Origin: a bacterium
GTDB lineage: Bacteria; Sumerlaeota; Sumerlaeia; SLMS01; JAHLLQ01
Length of the DNA: 64,000 nucleotides
Direction: 5' to 3'
NCBI GenBank assembly: GCA_020444065.1
Contig: JAHLLQ010000001.1
Span: 186,001-250,000, forward strand
The position numbers were made by a program, and so were the translations under genes. The notes below the pieces were generated by a model, which had not been told where the DNA came from, did not search any database, and was given only the letters and a program-made list of their open reading frames with translations. Positions 27,391 to 37,259 of the stretch are shown piece after piece. Each line of letters starts with the position of its first letter. The stretch's first letter is position 1.

Positions 27391-30015
27391 TTAGTACGTG
27401 CGGTACGCAAGGATGACCGCATTCAGCTCGATGAGCGTGATGTCGCCACTGTTGTCCGTATCGGCGGTGGGCGGTACGGGTCCCATACCGCGATACGCAA
27501 GGAGAACAGCATTCAGCTCAAACAGGTTCACGTCGCCGTCGGAGTTTTCATCCCCCGGCAGGCCCGCCGGCGTCGGTGAAGGTGTCGCTGTCGGTGTTGG
27601 CGAAGGTGTATCCGAAGGAGTCGGAGACGGTGTATCCGACGGTGTCGGACTCGGTGTATCGCTGGGTGTGGGCGATGGCGTGTCCGAAGGCGTCGGGCTG
27701 GGCGTGTCGCTCGGTGTGGGCGACGGGGTATCTGACGGTGTCGGAGAAGGAGTATCCGACGGGGTCGGGCTGGGAGTGTCGCTCGGAGTGGGCGATGGCG
27801 TGTCCGACGGCGTCGGGCTGGGTGTATCGCTGGGTGTGGGCGACGGGGTGTCCGTAGGCGTCGGAGATGGTGTGTCCGTCGGCGTGGCAGTCGGCGTGTC
27901 GGAAGGTGTCGCCGTCGGACAGATGCTCGCGAATGTCTGGTTGGTGTTCACCGCATCGAAGGTGCTCGCCATCTCGGCCTGCCACGCGAAGTCCGAGTAT
28001 TGACTGCCGGTGCCACCCAACTGCACCGAGCCACCCACGTAGGAACCGGACTCGGTCACGCCAATGTCTGTGGAAGTCATGCCTGATGCCGGGCCATCGA
28101 CTGCTGTGAACGACCCTTCGTAGCTGAGGAACTGAATCACCGTATCGGTGTCATCAACAAGAGCAACACCGTCGGGCGATCCGTTCTGCAATCCGAGGAT
28201 TCCAAAGAAGACCGTGCCGATGCACTCGGTCGTCGATGGGATCGTGCCAGACAATGGCGTGGTGGAGTACGCCGCGCCGCCATTCCCGTTGTACGGGACA
28301 AGCGACCAACCAGTCAGATCGAACCCGGATGGACCGGCAATCTCGACGCCCTCATTGGCGTCTGCACCATCGTTGTCGTAGTGAATCTCATTGATCCAGA
28401 GCGTCCCTCCCACGCCAGGCGTCGGAGACGGTGTGGGAGTCGGCGTATCACTCGGAGTCGCACTGGGAGTGTCTGTAGGAGTCGCGGTCGGAGTGTCAGA
28501 CGGCGTCGGGCTCGGCGTGCTCGTGGGCGTCACTGTCGGCGTATCGGATGGAGTCGCGGTCGCAGTTGGCGTCGCACAGAGGCTCGTGAATGTCTGATTC
28601 GTATTCACGGCGTTGTATGTGCTGCCCATCTCTGACTGCCAGGAGAAGTCCGAGTACTGGTTGCCCGTGCCGCCAAGCTGCAGCGAGCCATCGGCGTAGG
28701 AGCCGCTTTCGCTGACGCCGATGTCGGTCGAAGTCATGCCCGAGGCAGGACCATCAACAGCGCTGAATGATCCCTCGTAGCTGAGGAATTGCACCACCGT
28801 GTTCGTATCATCGACGAGGGCAACGCCGTCGGGCGACCCGTTCTGGAGGCCGCCGATGCTGAAGAACAGAGTCCCAACGCATTCGGCCGTTGAGGGGAAG
28901 GTGCCGGAGAGTGAGGTGGCTGAGTACTGCGCACCACCGTTGCCATTGTATGGGACGAGCGACCACCCGGTGAGATCGAATCCCGACGGGCCGGCAACTT
29001 CGACGCCTTCATTTGCGTCGGTGCTCGCATTGTCGTAGTGAATCTCGTTGATCCACACTGTACCCGTGCCGCCGCCGCCCGGCGTCGGCGTCGGCGTGGC
29101 AGTTGATGTAGATGTAGGCGTTGGTGTTGGCGTCGGAACACCAGAGCAAGGCGTCTCGGCTCCCCAGATGATGCAGACGTATTCCGGGTGATCGACGAAC
29201 GGATTACGATTATTCTGATAGGTGTACACGACGTAATTTCGGCGCAGCTCGCAGTTATCGACCGGATCAGAGATGTGCCACTGCAGGACGTCGTTCAGCA
29301 TACCCATGTAAGCGGGAGACGAACTCGTCGTGACAATCTGCGATGCGTTATTCGTCAGAACGAGATCGGGTTCTCCGGAATCGCCTTCGTAACGAACATC
29401 CATATAGAGGACGGCGCGGGCGACGTCGCCCTTGCGGTAGTCCCAGGTCTCCCAATTCGTGCCATCGTTCCAGTTGGAATTGCCCGGGTAGGTGCCGCTG
29501 CCGCCGCCGATGCCGTTGTAGAGGAGCGTCGGCTTCTCGTTCCCACCGGGAGCAAAGCCATACGGCAGATTGCTGCGCGAGCTGTTGTAGCCGGCATCCG
29601 AAGCATGCAACATGTGGCAATCGGTGTACGGTTCGTCGCCTTCATTGGGGAAGCCGTAGGACTTGGGCCAGGTATGCTCGCGATTCCAGACGTGGTTTGA
29701 CTTCAGAATCGAGTCGTTGAGGTAAATATCGAGAATATTGCTGGAGTTCCAGGGGTCCTGATCGGCTTCTTCAATGATATCCCAGGTGTCAGTCGCTGAG
29801 GAGGTATAGGGATAGCGCGTGTGACCATCGATGATCGCGTGCAGCGAGGTTCGAAGAGCGGACGCGCTCGATGTGTCCGCTGTCGAGTAATAACCAGCCG
29901 GAGGGTCCCAGAGCGAGTTGTATGTGCACTGAGCAATCGCGCTGCCTCCCATTCCTAGGAGTGTGGCAAGCCCAAGGAAGAAGTGGGCTCTTGCAAATCG
30001 CTTATCGTTCCTCAT
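27391..30015 (-). CDS. Secreted endonuclease I family nuclease with two lamin-tail-like domains and EF-hand-like tail
   Basis: 874 residues; the ATG at 30015 has AGGAGG eight bases upstream. After a signal peptide (~1-31) comes an EndA/Bsn-type nuclease domain (about 32-285) with [12 protein letters not shown] at about 109-120 and DCHMLHASD, the conserved His and metal-binding residues of the ββα-Me family. [14 protein letters not shown] follows. Then a short Pro/Thr linker, a lamin-tail-like (LTD) domain beginning WINEIHYDN, a second linker, a second LTD about 80% identical, a long linker of (PTPSDTPS) units and a tail with two EF-hand-like loops ([28 protein letters not shown]). Expected role: extracellular DNA/RNA degradation, with LTDs aiding surface or substrate attachment. 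Confidence 0.93.
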   Translation of the reverse strand: MRNDKRFARAHFFLGLATLLGMGGSAIAQCTYNSLWDPPAGYYSTADTSSASALRTSLHAIIDGHTRYPYTSSATDTWDIIEEADQDPWNSSNILDIYLNDSILKSNHVWNREHTWPKSYGFPNEGDEPYTDCHMLHASDAGYNSSRSNLPYGFAPGGNEKPTLLYNGIGGGSGTYPGNSNWNDGTNWETWDYRKGDVARAVLYMDVRYEGDSGEPDLVLTNNASQIVTTSSSPAYMGMLNDVLQWHISDPVDNCELRRNYVVYTYQNNRNPFVDHPEYVCIIWGAETPCSGVPTPTPTPTSTSTATPTPTPGGGGTGTVWINEIHYDNASTDANEGVEVAGPSGFDLTGWSLVPYNGNGGAQYSATSLSGTFPSTAECVGTLFFSIGGLQNGSPDGVALVDDTNTVVQFLSYEGSFSAVDGPASGMTSTDIGVSESGSYADGSLQLGGTGNQYSDFSWQSEMGSTYNAVNTNQTFTSLCATPTATATPSDTPTVTPTSTPSPTPSDTPTATPTDTPSATPSDTPTPTPSPTPGVGGTLWINEIHYDNDGADANEGVEIAGPSGFDLTGWSLVPYNGNGGAAYSTTPLSGTIPSTTECIGTVFFGILGLQNGSPDGVALVDDTDTVIQFLSYEGSFTAVDGPASGMTSTDIGVTESGSYVGGSVQLGGTGSQYSDFAWQAEMASTFDAVNTNQTFASICPTATPSDTPTATPTDTPSPTPTDTPSPTPSDTPSPTPSDTPSPTPSDTPSPTPSDTPSPTPSDTPSPTPSDTPSPTPSDTPSPTPSDTPSPTPSDTPSPTPSDTPSPTPTATPSPTPAGLPGDENSDGDVNLFELNAVLLAYRGMGPVPPTADTDNSGDITLIELNAVILAYRTY
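27562..27918 (-). repeat. 24-bp coding repeats (TPSPTPSD linker) in the nuclease gene
   Basis: About fourteen imperfect copies of an 8-codon unit encode Thr-Pro-Ser-Pro-Thr-Pro-Ser-Asp. The protein unit is nearly invariant whereas Pro, Ser and Thr codons vary freely between copies. Boundaries are approximate. Antisense frames give long Val/Gly-rich open frames that are not genes. Confidence 0.9.
27921..29066 (-). repeat. Duplicated LTD-encoding segment
   Basis: Two segments of about 490 bases (approximately 27921-28410 and 28578-29066) encode LTD copies beginning WINEIHYDN and ending VNTNQTF. They align without gaps over about 160 residues at roughly 80% identity, separated by a Pro/Thr linker. 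Confidence 0.85.
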
Positions 30016-30200
30016 GGGGGGAACCTCCTGGTTCATGATGCGGTAGAGGGACTTTCGTATACCCAATCCTTACAGTTTATCATGGGAATGTCCTACCCGG
30101 TGCCGCCCATGGCAAGCTGTATCTTTTTCCGGACTTTTTCGGCACTCTCGGAGTTCTGTCACAATTCACGAAAAGCATGCCATACCACAGCGAGCATCAA

Positions 30201-30233
30201 CAAAAACAAGGGGACCGAGTCTCCTCGGCCCCC
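30201..30233 (-). terminator. Rho-independent terminator downstream of the 30271-31350 gene
   Basis: On the minus strand GGGGGCCGAG pairs with CTCGGTCCCC around GAGA and is followed by TTGTTTTTG. It lies about 40 bases after the gene's stop. Confidence 0.85.
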
Positions 30234-30270
30234 TCCAAAACTGCATCTCGGCCGGCAAGCGGCCTGAGAA

Positions 30271-31350
30271 TTAGAAGTCGTACATCTGCCAGTCGTCCAC
30301 ACCGGTGACGTCGCTACCTGCACCGAAGGCCTCGGTCGAGACGGGGCCGTGCATGGTCGAGATGCCGTTCAGGTCGACATCTTCCAGGACGTAAGACCGG
30401 ACTTCGCCGGCTGCCAAGGGCTTGTCATCCAGGAAGGAGTAGCTGGCTCCGCTGGTGGCATCACCTGCGGCCGGAATCATGGAGGTGTTGAGTTGCTCGC
30501 CAAGTGAGAAGGCAGGCCCATCGACGGTAGCGCGATAAAGATTGAAGCCGATGTTGTCGATCTCTGCCGCGGTATCCCAAGTCACATTGATCGGATCGCC
30601 AACACCCGTGGCCACAGCCTTGAAGCTCATCATATCGACGGCCAGCAGTTGCGTGTTGTTGAATGTGTGCTGGGCCGGGTTCGATTGGTAAGGCGCGCGC
30701 CGTGCCCCCTCATCGCAGGTTTCCTGCAGAGGACGCGAGGAATCCGGGTTATCCTTCAGTCCCATCACGAGCGGTGGGGCGAAGCCGGCCGAGGTAACAA
30801 ATTTAATGCGCATGATCGGGTCAGTCAGAATCGGCCCACCGATAAGGGGATGATTCGGCAGCAACGGATAGCAGGTATCGTAGGCGGCCGTAATCACCTT
30901 GTAGTGGGTGGTCTGCGGATCATTGTCCGTGAAACGCGGATCCACCAGGCCGGAAGGATTTTGCCCTTCGAGAATCGGATTCGTGCTGACGCCGATCGTG
31001 GCGCCGCCGAAGCCATTCTCCGCGGTTCGCTCTTTGCCGAAGATCGGCTCCTCAGCCAACGTCGGATTGTAAAAGAGCAGGAAGCTCAGACTATCAATCC
31101 CGCGCGTGCCAGTTCCACGATTCGCGACAAGTCGGACGTAGAATGTCTGACTAGGCGCGGTCGGCCCTCCGGGCAATTCCGCCTGAGAGGCATTCAGGTA
31201 CAACCCCTGAATCAGGTAGTCGCCTGGCGAGCTCGAAGGAGTACTGCCGCTGCAGGGAGTAGCAAAACACTGAGCCGATGCCACCTTCGGCAGGCAGAGT
31301 GCGATGCCCAGGAAGAGCATGAGTGTTCCAAGTTTGAGTGTTCGTTCCAT
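30271..31350 (-). CDS. Secreted protein of unknown function with C-terminal VDDWQMYDF
   Basis: 359 residues from the ATG at 31350, with AAGGAG about eleven bases upstream; an in-frame ATG at 31401 would extend the signal peptide awkwardly. The signal peptide ends near ASA-Q (residue 27). The middle is beta-rich and resembles cohesin/CBM-like sandwiches (FYVRLVANRGTG, LSFLLFYNP). The C-terminal third contains NVTWDTAAEIDNIGFNLYRA, the pattern seen in fibronectin-like end domains of exported proteins of environmental bacteria. It has no EF-hand tail; it ends VDDWQMYDF. Four Cys residues in the mature part may form disulphides. No enzyme motif. Confidence 0.8.
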   Translation of the reverse strand: MERTLKLGTLMLFLGIALCLPKVASAQCFATPCSGSTPSSSPGDYLIQGLYLNASQAELPGGPTAPSQTFYVRLVANRGTGTRGIDSLSFLLFYNPTLAEEPIFGKERTAENGFGGATIGVSTNPILEGQNPSGLVDPRFTDNDPQTTHYKVITAAYDTCYPLLPNHPLIGGPILTDPIMRIKFVTSAGFAPPLVMGLKDNPDSSRPLQETCDEGARRAPYQSNPAQHTFNNTQLLAVDMMSFKAVATGVGDPINVTWDTAAEIDNIGFNLYRATVDGPAFSLGEQLNTSMIPAAGDATSGASYSFLDDKPLAAGEVRSYVLEDVDLNGISTMHGPVSTEAFGAGSDVTGVDDWQMYDF

Positions 31351-31412
31351 TGCGGTGGTACTCCTTCCCGACCTATCTAAAATCTTGATGCAAGCTTTCA
31401 TGTTCCTGAGTG

Positions 31413-31439
31413 CGGCAGCGGGCAGCTAGCCCGCTGCCG
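31413..31439. promoter_or_regulatory. Perfect 11-bp hairpin between two surface-protein genes
   Basis: CGGCAGCGGGC (31413-31423) pairs perfectly with GCCCGCTGCCG (31429-31439) around AGCTA. It is ten bases past the stop of the cohesin-like gene and about 60 before the next start on the minus strand. No T-run follows. It may be a transcript-stabilising element or a rho-independent terminator of non-canonical type. Confidence 0.65.
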
Positions 31440-31448
31440 AATCGCTCC

Positions 31449-33368
31449 TTATGGCAATGTCGAGTTACCGATCGTGTAATTGAGCAGCTTGGTGCTGTCG
31501 GTGTTATCGACCCAACCATCCAGCGTCAGATCGGTGTTGCCGGGCGCCGAAGGTAGTCCGGAATTACCCAACTGGTAGTTCAAGGTCTCTGTCAGGTCCA
31601 CGTTATCCACGAATCCGTCGCCGTTTCCGTCGCCCAGTGGCGGCTTGCTGCTGGGATCGGATGGATTCGTGCGATGCGCCAACTCGTAGCCATCAATGTA
31701 ACCATCGTTGTCGAAGTCCGGATCGCTGTCGTCCGGATCGACGAGGAACGGAGCACCGTCACCGTCCGCATCAGCGTAGGCGGGCAGGCTTGTGTCCGGA
31801 TCGTTGATGTCCAGCGGGTTGGTGCCGAGGACGTAGTACTCGATGCCGTCGCCGAAGCCGTCCAAGTCGGTGTCAAACTTACGAGCGTCGGTCAGGACGA
31901 GCGTCGGTGTGGTAGAGAGACGGCCTGCGAGGGCTTCCTCACCGTCGAGCAGACCGTCGCCATCGGAGTCGGGCAGCCAGTAGTTCGTCCATGTGCTGCC
32001 GCCTGCCATGAGGACCGTGAATGTACCATCTTCGCAGTCGTCCGGCTTGCCATCGTTATCGAAATCGAAGCGAGAGTCGCACTGCTCGATCACCAGTTCG
32101 CCGGGCAGGGCCTGCGCACCGATCAGCGTGTTACTGGTATCGCGCACCTCGACGGCCACGATGCCGAGAGGATACACGCCGTCGGGCTGACCGGCCGGCA
32201 CGGTGTAGCTAAGGTCCATGATGTGTCCGCTGCCAATGTTGGGAGACGAGGCGACAAGGCCTGTCACGCGGTAAGTTCCGCCACCGAGGTCATCGACAAT
32301 CGGAGTCAGGTTGCCCTGATCAGGACCGGCCGCTGCCGTCGGCAGACCGATGGCAACGTCGGAGCTCATGTTGATTCGGAAGGCGCTGATAATGGCAGGA
32401 TCCGGTGCATTCGTCAGCGTGATCGGAACCGTCAGTACGTTACCCGGCAGTCCGCTGGCAGAGCCAACCTGGATCGTGGTGCCGACGAAGATGCTACCAT
32501 CGACGCCTGCGCTCGGGATAACTGCATTGAGCGTGTCACGCACTTCCAACAGTGAGATCTGAATCGGGTAGGTGCCGCTGGCCGCGGCGCCCGGGATCGT
32601 GAAGGTCAGAGTTTGAATGTGCCCATCGCCAACGTTCGGCGGGCCGGTAATGAAGCCGGTGACACGCACGAAGCCTGGGGAGACGGAATCGATAAAAGTT
32701 GTCAGATTCGATTGATCGGCCCCAACGGCAACGACTGGATCGGCCCAGGCGGCGTCGAAGGTGACGTAGTATTCGAAGGCGCTGATATCGGCGGGATTGG
32801 GCGACCCCACGAAGGTTACGGCCAGATCGACCGAATCGCCTGGCTGTCCTCCACCGTTTCCGATGATGACGTTTGTGCCGACGTAGAGAGCGCCGTCCAC
32901 GATGTCCGCCGCAAGAAGATCATTGGCGGTGTCGCGAACTTCTTCCGCCGAAATCACGAGCGGATACTGGTCGAGAGGGACGCCTGCTCCGAGTGTGAAC
33001 TCCAGAAGAAGGATCTCGCCGTCGCCAATGCTCGGGGCGCTTGGCACAAAGCCAGAGACGCGAATGACATCGGGATTGGCCGTCACATCGATGAATGTCG
33101 TCAGATTGGCTTGGTCCGCGCCCGCGACGGCCGTGGGCAAACCGAGATTCGTCGAGTCATACGTCACACGAAACTCGAAGGCGCTGATAATGGCCGGGGA
33201 TGGCGTGTTCGAGAAGATTACAGGGACCTGAACGGTACCGCCCGGATCAACTCGTTCCTCGCCAATGTCGATTGTCGTGGCACCGGCGATGCCAACCAGA
33301 AGAAGGAGAGTGGCCACAAGACCGAGGCACTTCCTCCCGATGCACGTTGTAAACCTGGTAGTTTGCAT
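31449..33368 (-). CDS. Secreted protein with three cohesin-like domains, TSP3-like repeats and dockerin-like tail
   Basis: 639 residues from the ATG at 33368 (AGAGG five bases upstream). The signal peptide ends near residue 30. Three modules of about 131 residues follow (about 30-160, 161-292, 293-422). Each opens with G.V..P.....P.PA.ISAF, then DQ.NLTTFID, RV.GF, IG.G.I..L.. and EVRDT, the order expected for cohesin/CBM-like nine-strand sandwiches. Next comes a calcium-binding TSP3-like stretch (DFDNDGKPDD, DSDGDGLLDGEE, DTDLDGFGDG). The end has GDGNGDGFVDNVDLTETLNY and TLDGWVDNTDSTKLLNY, two loops with Asp at position 12, as in type I dockerins. This differs from the Glu-ending loops in neighbouring genes. 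A scaffold role is inference. Confidence 0.85.
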   Translation of the reverse strand: MQTTRFTTCIGRKCLGLVATLLLLVGIAGATTIDIGEERVDPGGTVQVPVIFSNTPSPAIISAFEFRVTYDSTNLGLPTAVAGADQANLTTFIDVTANPDVIRVSGFVPSAPSIGDGEILLLEFTLGAGVPLDQYPLVISAEEVRDTANDLLAADIVDGALYVGTNVIIGNGGGQPGDSVDLAVTFVGSPNPADISAFEYYVTFDAAWADPVVAVGADQSNLTTFIDSVSPGFVRVTGFITGPPNVGDGHIQTLTFTIPGAAASGTYPIQISLLEVRDTLNAVIPSAGVDGSIFVGTTIQVGSASGLPGNVLTVPITLTNAPDPAIISAFRINMSSDVAIGLPTAAAGPDQGNLTPIVDDLGGGTYRVTGLVASSPNIGSGHIMDLSYTVPAGQPDGVYPLGIVAVEVRDTSNTLIGAQALPGELVIEQCDSRFDFDNDGKPDDCEDGTFTVLMAGGSTWTNYWLPDSDGDGLLDGEEALAGRLSTTPTLVLTDARKFDTDLDGFGDGIEYYVLGTNPLDINDPDTSLPAYADADGDGAPFLVDPDDSDPDFDNDGYIDGYELAHRTNPSDPSSKPPLGDGNGDGFVDNVDLTETLNYQLGNSGLPSAPGNTDLTLDGWVDNTDSTKLLNYTIGNSTLP

Positions 33369-33385
33369 CTCATCCTCTCGTTCCA

Positions 33386-36300
33386 TTAGATGCTGCCTCG
33401 ATAGGCAAGAACGGCAGCGTTCAGTTCACTGATCGAAATGACGCCATCGGTCGGATCGATATCGGCGCTGGGCGGCACAGGGCCCACTCCGCGATATCCC
33501 AAGACGACCGCATTCAACTCAAATAGATTCACCTCTCCGTTTCCATCGGCATCACCAGCCAATTGAGCCGGTGTTGGCGTCGGTGTCAAGGTTGGCGTCG
33601 GTGTATCCGACGGTGTGGGCGTCGGCGTGTCCGAAGGAGTGGGTGAAGGGGTGTCAGAGGGCGTTGGGCTCGGCGTATCCGACGGCGTCGGTGACGGGGT
33701 GTCGGAAGGAGTCGGGCTCGGCGTGTCCGATGGGGTCGGCGTCGGGGTATCCGAGGGAGTCGGCGACGGCGTATCGGAGGGCGTGGGGCTCGGGGTGTCC
33801 GATGGCGTCGGGCTCGGCGTATCGGAAGGCGTCGCAGTCGGCGTATCGGTGGGTGTCGGCGTGACACAATCGACCGTGTGGCTTCCGACGCCCGAGAATG
33901 TATCGACCGGGAAACTCACCCACTCTGCGCTTGGATCGAACGCATCGCCGGAGTTGGTATCTCCATCGGTGATGGTCGCCCAACGGCGGAGGGTTTCGTC
34001 AGCGGTCCCAACGCCATTGTTCAACCATTCGGTGCCAGGGTTGACTCCGACCTGTCCGATCGAGTCGATAACCGTCGAACCGTTCACGAGTTCGATCGCG
34101 TCGTTTCCATCGAAGGTCAGCTTGTTCCAGGTCTGGTCCGCCAGATTCTTCAGCGCAGTATCGGCCTGATGATAGGTGACCACATAGGTTCCGCCCGCGG
34201 CAATGGGCCCGCCAGACAGCGTGGTCGACTCGCTCACGGTCGAGGAGCCGTTCAGGTAAAGCCGAATGCTGTAGGTCGAGAGATCGATCGCCGATCCAGT
34301 CGGATTGTAGATCTCAAGGCCGTGGTTGTTGCCAGTGCCCTCGACGTATTCGCTGATGAAGAGCTCAGAACCGCACGCGGACGGGGTCGGCGTGGGCGAG
34401 GGGGTCGGGGTCGCACTGGGCGTGGGGCTCGGCGTATCCGACGGAGTCGGAGTCGGCGTATCGCTCGGCGTCGGGCTTGGCGTATCCGAAGGAGTCGGTG
34501 TTGGAGTGTCACTTGGGGTCGGGCTCGGCGTGTCCGACGGCGTGGCAGTCGGCGTGTCAGACGGGGTCGGGCTCGGAGTCGGCGTACCTGGAGCAGCGTT
34601 CTGCACCGCAAGGTTGGCATTGATCCGCCCATATCCGTAGTAGGTATTGAATCCCCCCGAATACGTCACGCCGCCGATCTGGTCACAACTCTGGCGCATC
34701 AGGGTGCGAATTTCTGCAGCAGTCAGGCTGGAGTTGACCGAGAGCATCAGGGCAGCAACGCCGGCCGCTGTCGGACAGGCAGATGAGGTGCCGCCAAACT
34801 GGGGCTTCCAGTCGGTGCTCGTCCATCCCACCGAACCCGTTGGATCGAGGGAAATCACATCGTGCCAGCCGCCATTACTTGGCGCGACGAAATCGAGAGC
34901 CGATCCGTACTCGCTGTAGTCGGAGCGATAGTCGCAGTCGGTCGAAGCACCGACAGCGATCGAATTCGCGTAACTTGCGGGATAAGCAACAGCAGTCGTC
35001 GGTGTGTAATAGCCGCCTTGGCTGACATAGTAGCCAGTATTGAAGCTACCGTCAGAATTGAAAACGTACCACGCCAGGACATCGCCCGAACGGGATGCGC
35101 AACTGTAAGCAAACGCCATCGTATCGTTGGCGGAAACAGCAGTCAGCGGAGTCACAAGCATCGAGTACTGGTTGCCGCCGATGGCTCCGGAGCGCGGGGA
35201 TTTCGCTCCGCCGGTGCCTGTCAGATGGTTGGTTGTATCGTTGTACCAGTTTGCGTCGCCTTGCGTACCCCATCCGGTCGGTGGGAAGGTCGCGCCTTCG
35301 AAATCTTCCTGGAAGTAGGGGGTGTACTCGTCACTGCCCAGGAGGCAGACATTGTCGACGCGTGCGCAGTTCTCACCGGCAGTCAGGGCTGCGTCCGTTT
35401 CATAAGAGAAGCCAAAGTAATAACTCCCGGAGGCGAGGCCGATATCCGAGAACTTCCAACGGCTTCGTCCGCCTCCGTAGTACCACGTCGAAGCACCGTT
35501 GCCGCTCGACACAAAGACGGGAGAACCAAGTCCCCCGCGGCCGCTGGTCACGGCGTAGTCAATCGCGGTGTTGATCGACGAAGAGGCCGAACCACCGCCC
35601 CAACTATTGCTCAGGATGTCGGCGTGATCAGCCGCGTAGGTGATAGCATTGCCCAGGACAGTGCTGGAGGCAAAATAGGTCTCCGCCACCTTAATTGACA
35701 GAATCGTGCACCCGCCGGCCGAACCGGAAATCCTGTAGTTGTTGTTATTGATGGCGGCTGCAACGCCGGCGCTGCCGGTTCCGTGTCCCTCAGTACCAGA
35801 GGGGCTCGGGTCGTTGTCATTGTTGTAGAAATCGTAGTCATTCACCGTATCGCAGTTCAGGTCCGCGTGGGCCACATCGACACCCTCGTCGATGATCGCG
35901 ATCACGACACTGGAACTGCCGGTTGTCGTGTTCCAGGCTTCGGGGGCATCGATGTCTGCATCGCTGACAGCGCCGTCCTGACCGGTGTTGTGCAGGACCT
36001 GCTCGTCGCCGTACATTGGGTCGTTCGGCGTGAAGTGGAAGTCAATCTGCCGGATGAAGTCCGGCTCTGCCCAGGCGACTTCCGACCACTGCGAGATTTC
36101 CAGGCTCGCGTCGAGCGCATCCTGTGAATCCCAATTCTGAAGCTGGATGTTGTAGCCTTCGATGTCGCTTCGCGGGAGTTTCTCAATGACCAGTCCGGAG
36201 CCGGCAATCCTCTGAACCTTCCTCTCGAAGGCATCGATGTCGGTTCCGGGCCTGACGCAGACGGTCACGATGTCGGTGGCAATCATCCGATTGCCATCTT

Positions 36301-36757
36301 CAGCAACGTAGACGGGGTAAACGCGCTGAACGCCTTGCTGACTTCCCAGGGCGGAAACGAAGTCGGCGTTTGCGCGCAGGTTGCTGGACCCTTCAGGCAA
36401 CCCTCCGATCAAGACATTGGAAGGTCCAAAGCGGCCGACTTCTTTGAAATCCGAAACGGAGCGCTGGGTCTGCAACTTGGCAATTGCCGAACCCAGGTCC
36501 GTGCGTGGCGTGAATTGAACGGCAAATTCCGAAGGTGCGCGGAAAAGGTGGATCCTCTCACCGCCCACCAGATAAGAGTCGTTCTTGTCAACGACATCCA
36601 TCGGCCTGGCAGGCGGGGCCTGACGAGCCGGCATTCTCTTCAATGCCTGCATTCCCGGTACTTCAAAGTGGGGAAGCTTCGCAGCCGGTTCGGCGAATGC
36701 GAACGCCCCCGTCAGCAGAAGTGCGCTGATGATCCCCGCAAATAATCTCGTTCGCAT
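33386..36757 (-). CDS. Secreted subtilisin-like protease (S8) with inserted beta-domain, LTD domain and EF-hand-like tail
   Basis: 1123 residues from the ATG at 36757 (AAGGAG seven bases upstream). Order: signal peptide (1-22, FAFA-E); a propeptide of about 230 residues; the subtilase core with Asp about 288 in AIIDEGVD, His about 322 in GHGTGSAGV, Ser about 658 in [12 protein letters not shown]. Between His and Ser, near residues 420-580, sits an inserted beta-rich domain ([20 protein letters not shown]) typical of a MAM/jelly-roll insertion. Then a (PTPSDTPS) linker, an LTD-like domain ([20 protein letters not shown]), a second linker and a tail with [14 protein letters not shown] and [15 protein letters not shown]. 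It ends 17 bases before the cohesin-like gene and is probably cotranscribed with it. Extracellular proteolysis is expected. Confidence 0.92.
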   Translation of the reverse strand: MRTRLFAGIISALLLTGAFAFAEPAAKLPHFEVPGMQALKRMPARQAPPARPMDVVDKNDSYLVGGERIHLFRAPSEFAVQFTPRTDLGSAIAKLQTQRSVSDFKEVGRFGPSNVLIGGLPEGSSNLRANADFVSALGSQQGVQRVYPVYVAEDGNRMIATDIVTVCVRPGTDIDAFERKVQRIAGSGLVIEKLPRSDIEGYNIQLQNWDSQDALDASLEISQWSEVAWAEPDFIRQIDFHFTPNDPMYGDEQVLHNTGQDGAVSDADIDAPEAWNTTTGSSSVVIAIIDEGVDVAHADLNCDTVNDYDFYNNDNDPSPSGTEGHGTGSAGVAAAINNNNYRISGSAGGCTILSIKVAETYFASSTVLGNAITYAADHADILSNSWGGGSASSSINTAIDYAVTSGRGGLGSPVFVSSGNGASTWYYGGGRSRWKFSDIGLASGSYYFGFSYETDAALTAGENCARVDNVCLLGSDEYTPYFQEDFEGATFPPTGWGTQGDANWYNDTTNHLTGTGGAKSPRSGAIGGNQYSMLVTPLTAVSANDTMAFAYSCASRSGDVLAWYVFNSDGSFNTGYYVSQGGYYTPTTAVAYPASYANSIAVGASTDCDYRSDYSEYGSALDFVAPSNGGWHDVISLDPTGSVGWTSTDWKPQFGGTSSACPTAAGVAALMLSVNSSLTAAEIRTLMRQSCDQIGGVTYSGGFNTYYGYGRINANLAVQNAAPGTPTPSPTPSDTPTATPSDTPSPTPSDTPTPTPSDTPSPTPSDTPTPTPSDTPSPTPSATPTPSPTPTPSACGSELFISEYVEGTGNNHGLEIYNPTGSAIDLSTYSIRLYLNGSSTVSESTTLSGGPIAAGGTYVVTYHQADTALKNLADQTWNKLTFDGNDAIELVNGSTVIDSIGQVGVNPGTEWLNNGVGTADETLRRWATITDGDTNSGDAFDPSAEWVSFPVDTFSGVGSHTVDCVTPTPTDTPTATPSDTPSPTPSDTPSPTPSDTPSPTPSDTPTPTPSDTPSPTPSDTPSPTPSDTPSPTPSDTPSPTPSDTPTPTPSDTPTPTLTPTPTPAQLAGDADGNGEVNLFELNAVVLGYRGVGPVPPSADIDPTDGVISISELNAAVLAYRGSI
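33557..33868 (-). repeat. 24-bp coding repeats (PTPSDTPS linker), C-terminal copy in the S8-LTD gene
   Basis: About twelve imperfect units encode PSDTPSPT or PSDTPTPT. Codon choice varies between units. It links the LTD domain to the EF-hand-like tail. Boundaries approximate. Confidence 0.88.
34380..34590 (-). repeat. 24-bp coding repeats (PTPSDTPS linker), first copy in the S8-LTD gene
   Basis: About eight imperfect units of the same 8-residue type join the protease domain to the LTD domain. Boundaries approximate. Confidence 0.85.
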
Positions 36758-37259
36758 TACCCTACTCCTTGTTCTCGGCACGATGCCTCGAAAGAAAATG
36801 TGAATTCGCCGCATCAGAACTTCCGTTTGAATGGGCGAATGTCTGAGCTGCCGTTTCTGGAGAAGATTCCCTTATATTATTATGGCTTGTGTCTCGTATG
36901 AACCCATCACCATGCAAGAAGAATCTTTTTCACCGGACAGGGCCAAATCCACAAGTTCTCTCCAAATACCGATTGAAGCGACGGGGTGACATGCAGAGTC
37001 TACCCCATGCTTGGACCGGTCTTGTTGCACTCGGGATTCTCAACTGTGCATCGGGAGGAGGAAGAAGCGGAGTTTCAGCCATCGGCCTTTACTAACTGAT
37101 CCATGTTCACCGTGGCTTCGCCAATTTGCAACTCCCTAACCCCATGCATAACTGCTCCAAGTAGCTTTATGCCTTGTTTCGGTACATTTTTTACCCATTT
37201 CCGGTAGATTTGGCCGCTGAGAAACAGAAATAAAGAAAGGGCGCGAGGTGGAGGGGACT
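36758..37259. other. Divergent intergenic region
   Basis: 502 bases between two divergent exported-protein genes, lower in GC than its surroundings. On the minus strand TTCATA (36897-36902) and TAATAT (36874-36879), 17 bases apart, could drive the protease/cohesin-like transcript. A 68-codon open frame at 36889-37095 on the plus strand has no visible ribosome-binding site or homology and is not called. GGAGGGG directly precedes the plus-strand gene at 37260. Confidence 0.45.
36874..36902 (-). promoter_or_regulatory. Candidate promoter for the S8-LTD/cohesin-like transcript
   Basis: TTCATA and TAATAT boxes with a 17-base spacer, about 115 bases upstream of the ATG at 36757. Both boxes are imperfect and the region is AT-rich, so chance is possible. 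Confidence 0.3.

Noticed and set aside
27562-27918. Possible CRISPR-like array
   Set aside because: The repeats are 24-bp coding units without unique spacers, in frame with the nuclease gene.
27398-28003. Val/Gly/Asp-rich plus-strand frame
   Set aside because: It is the antisense reading of the PTPSDTP linker repeats in the nuclease gene.
36889-37095. 68-codon plus-strand frame in the divergent intergenic region
   Set aside because: No ribosome-binding site, no homology and odd composition. A shorter version from 36991 looks weakly signal-like but has only 35 residues.
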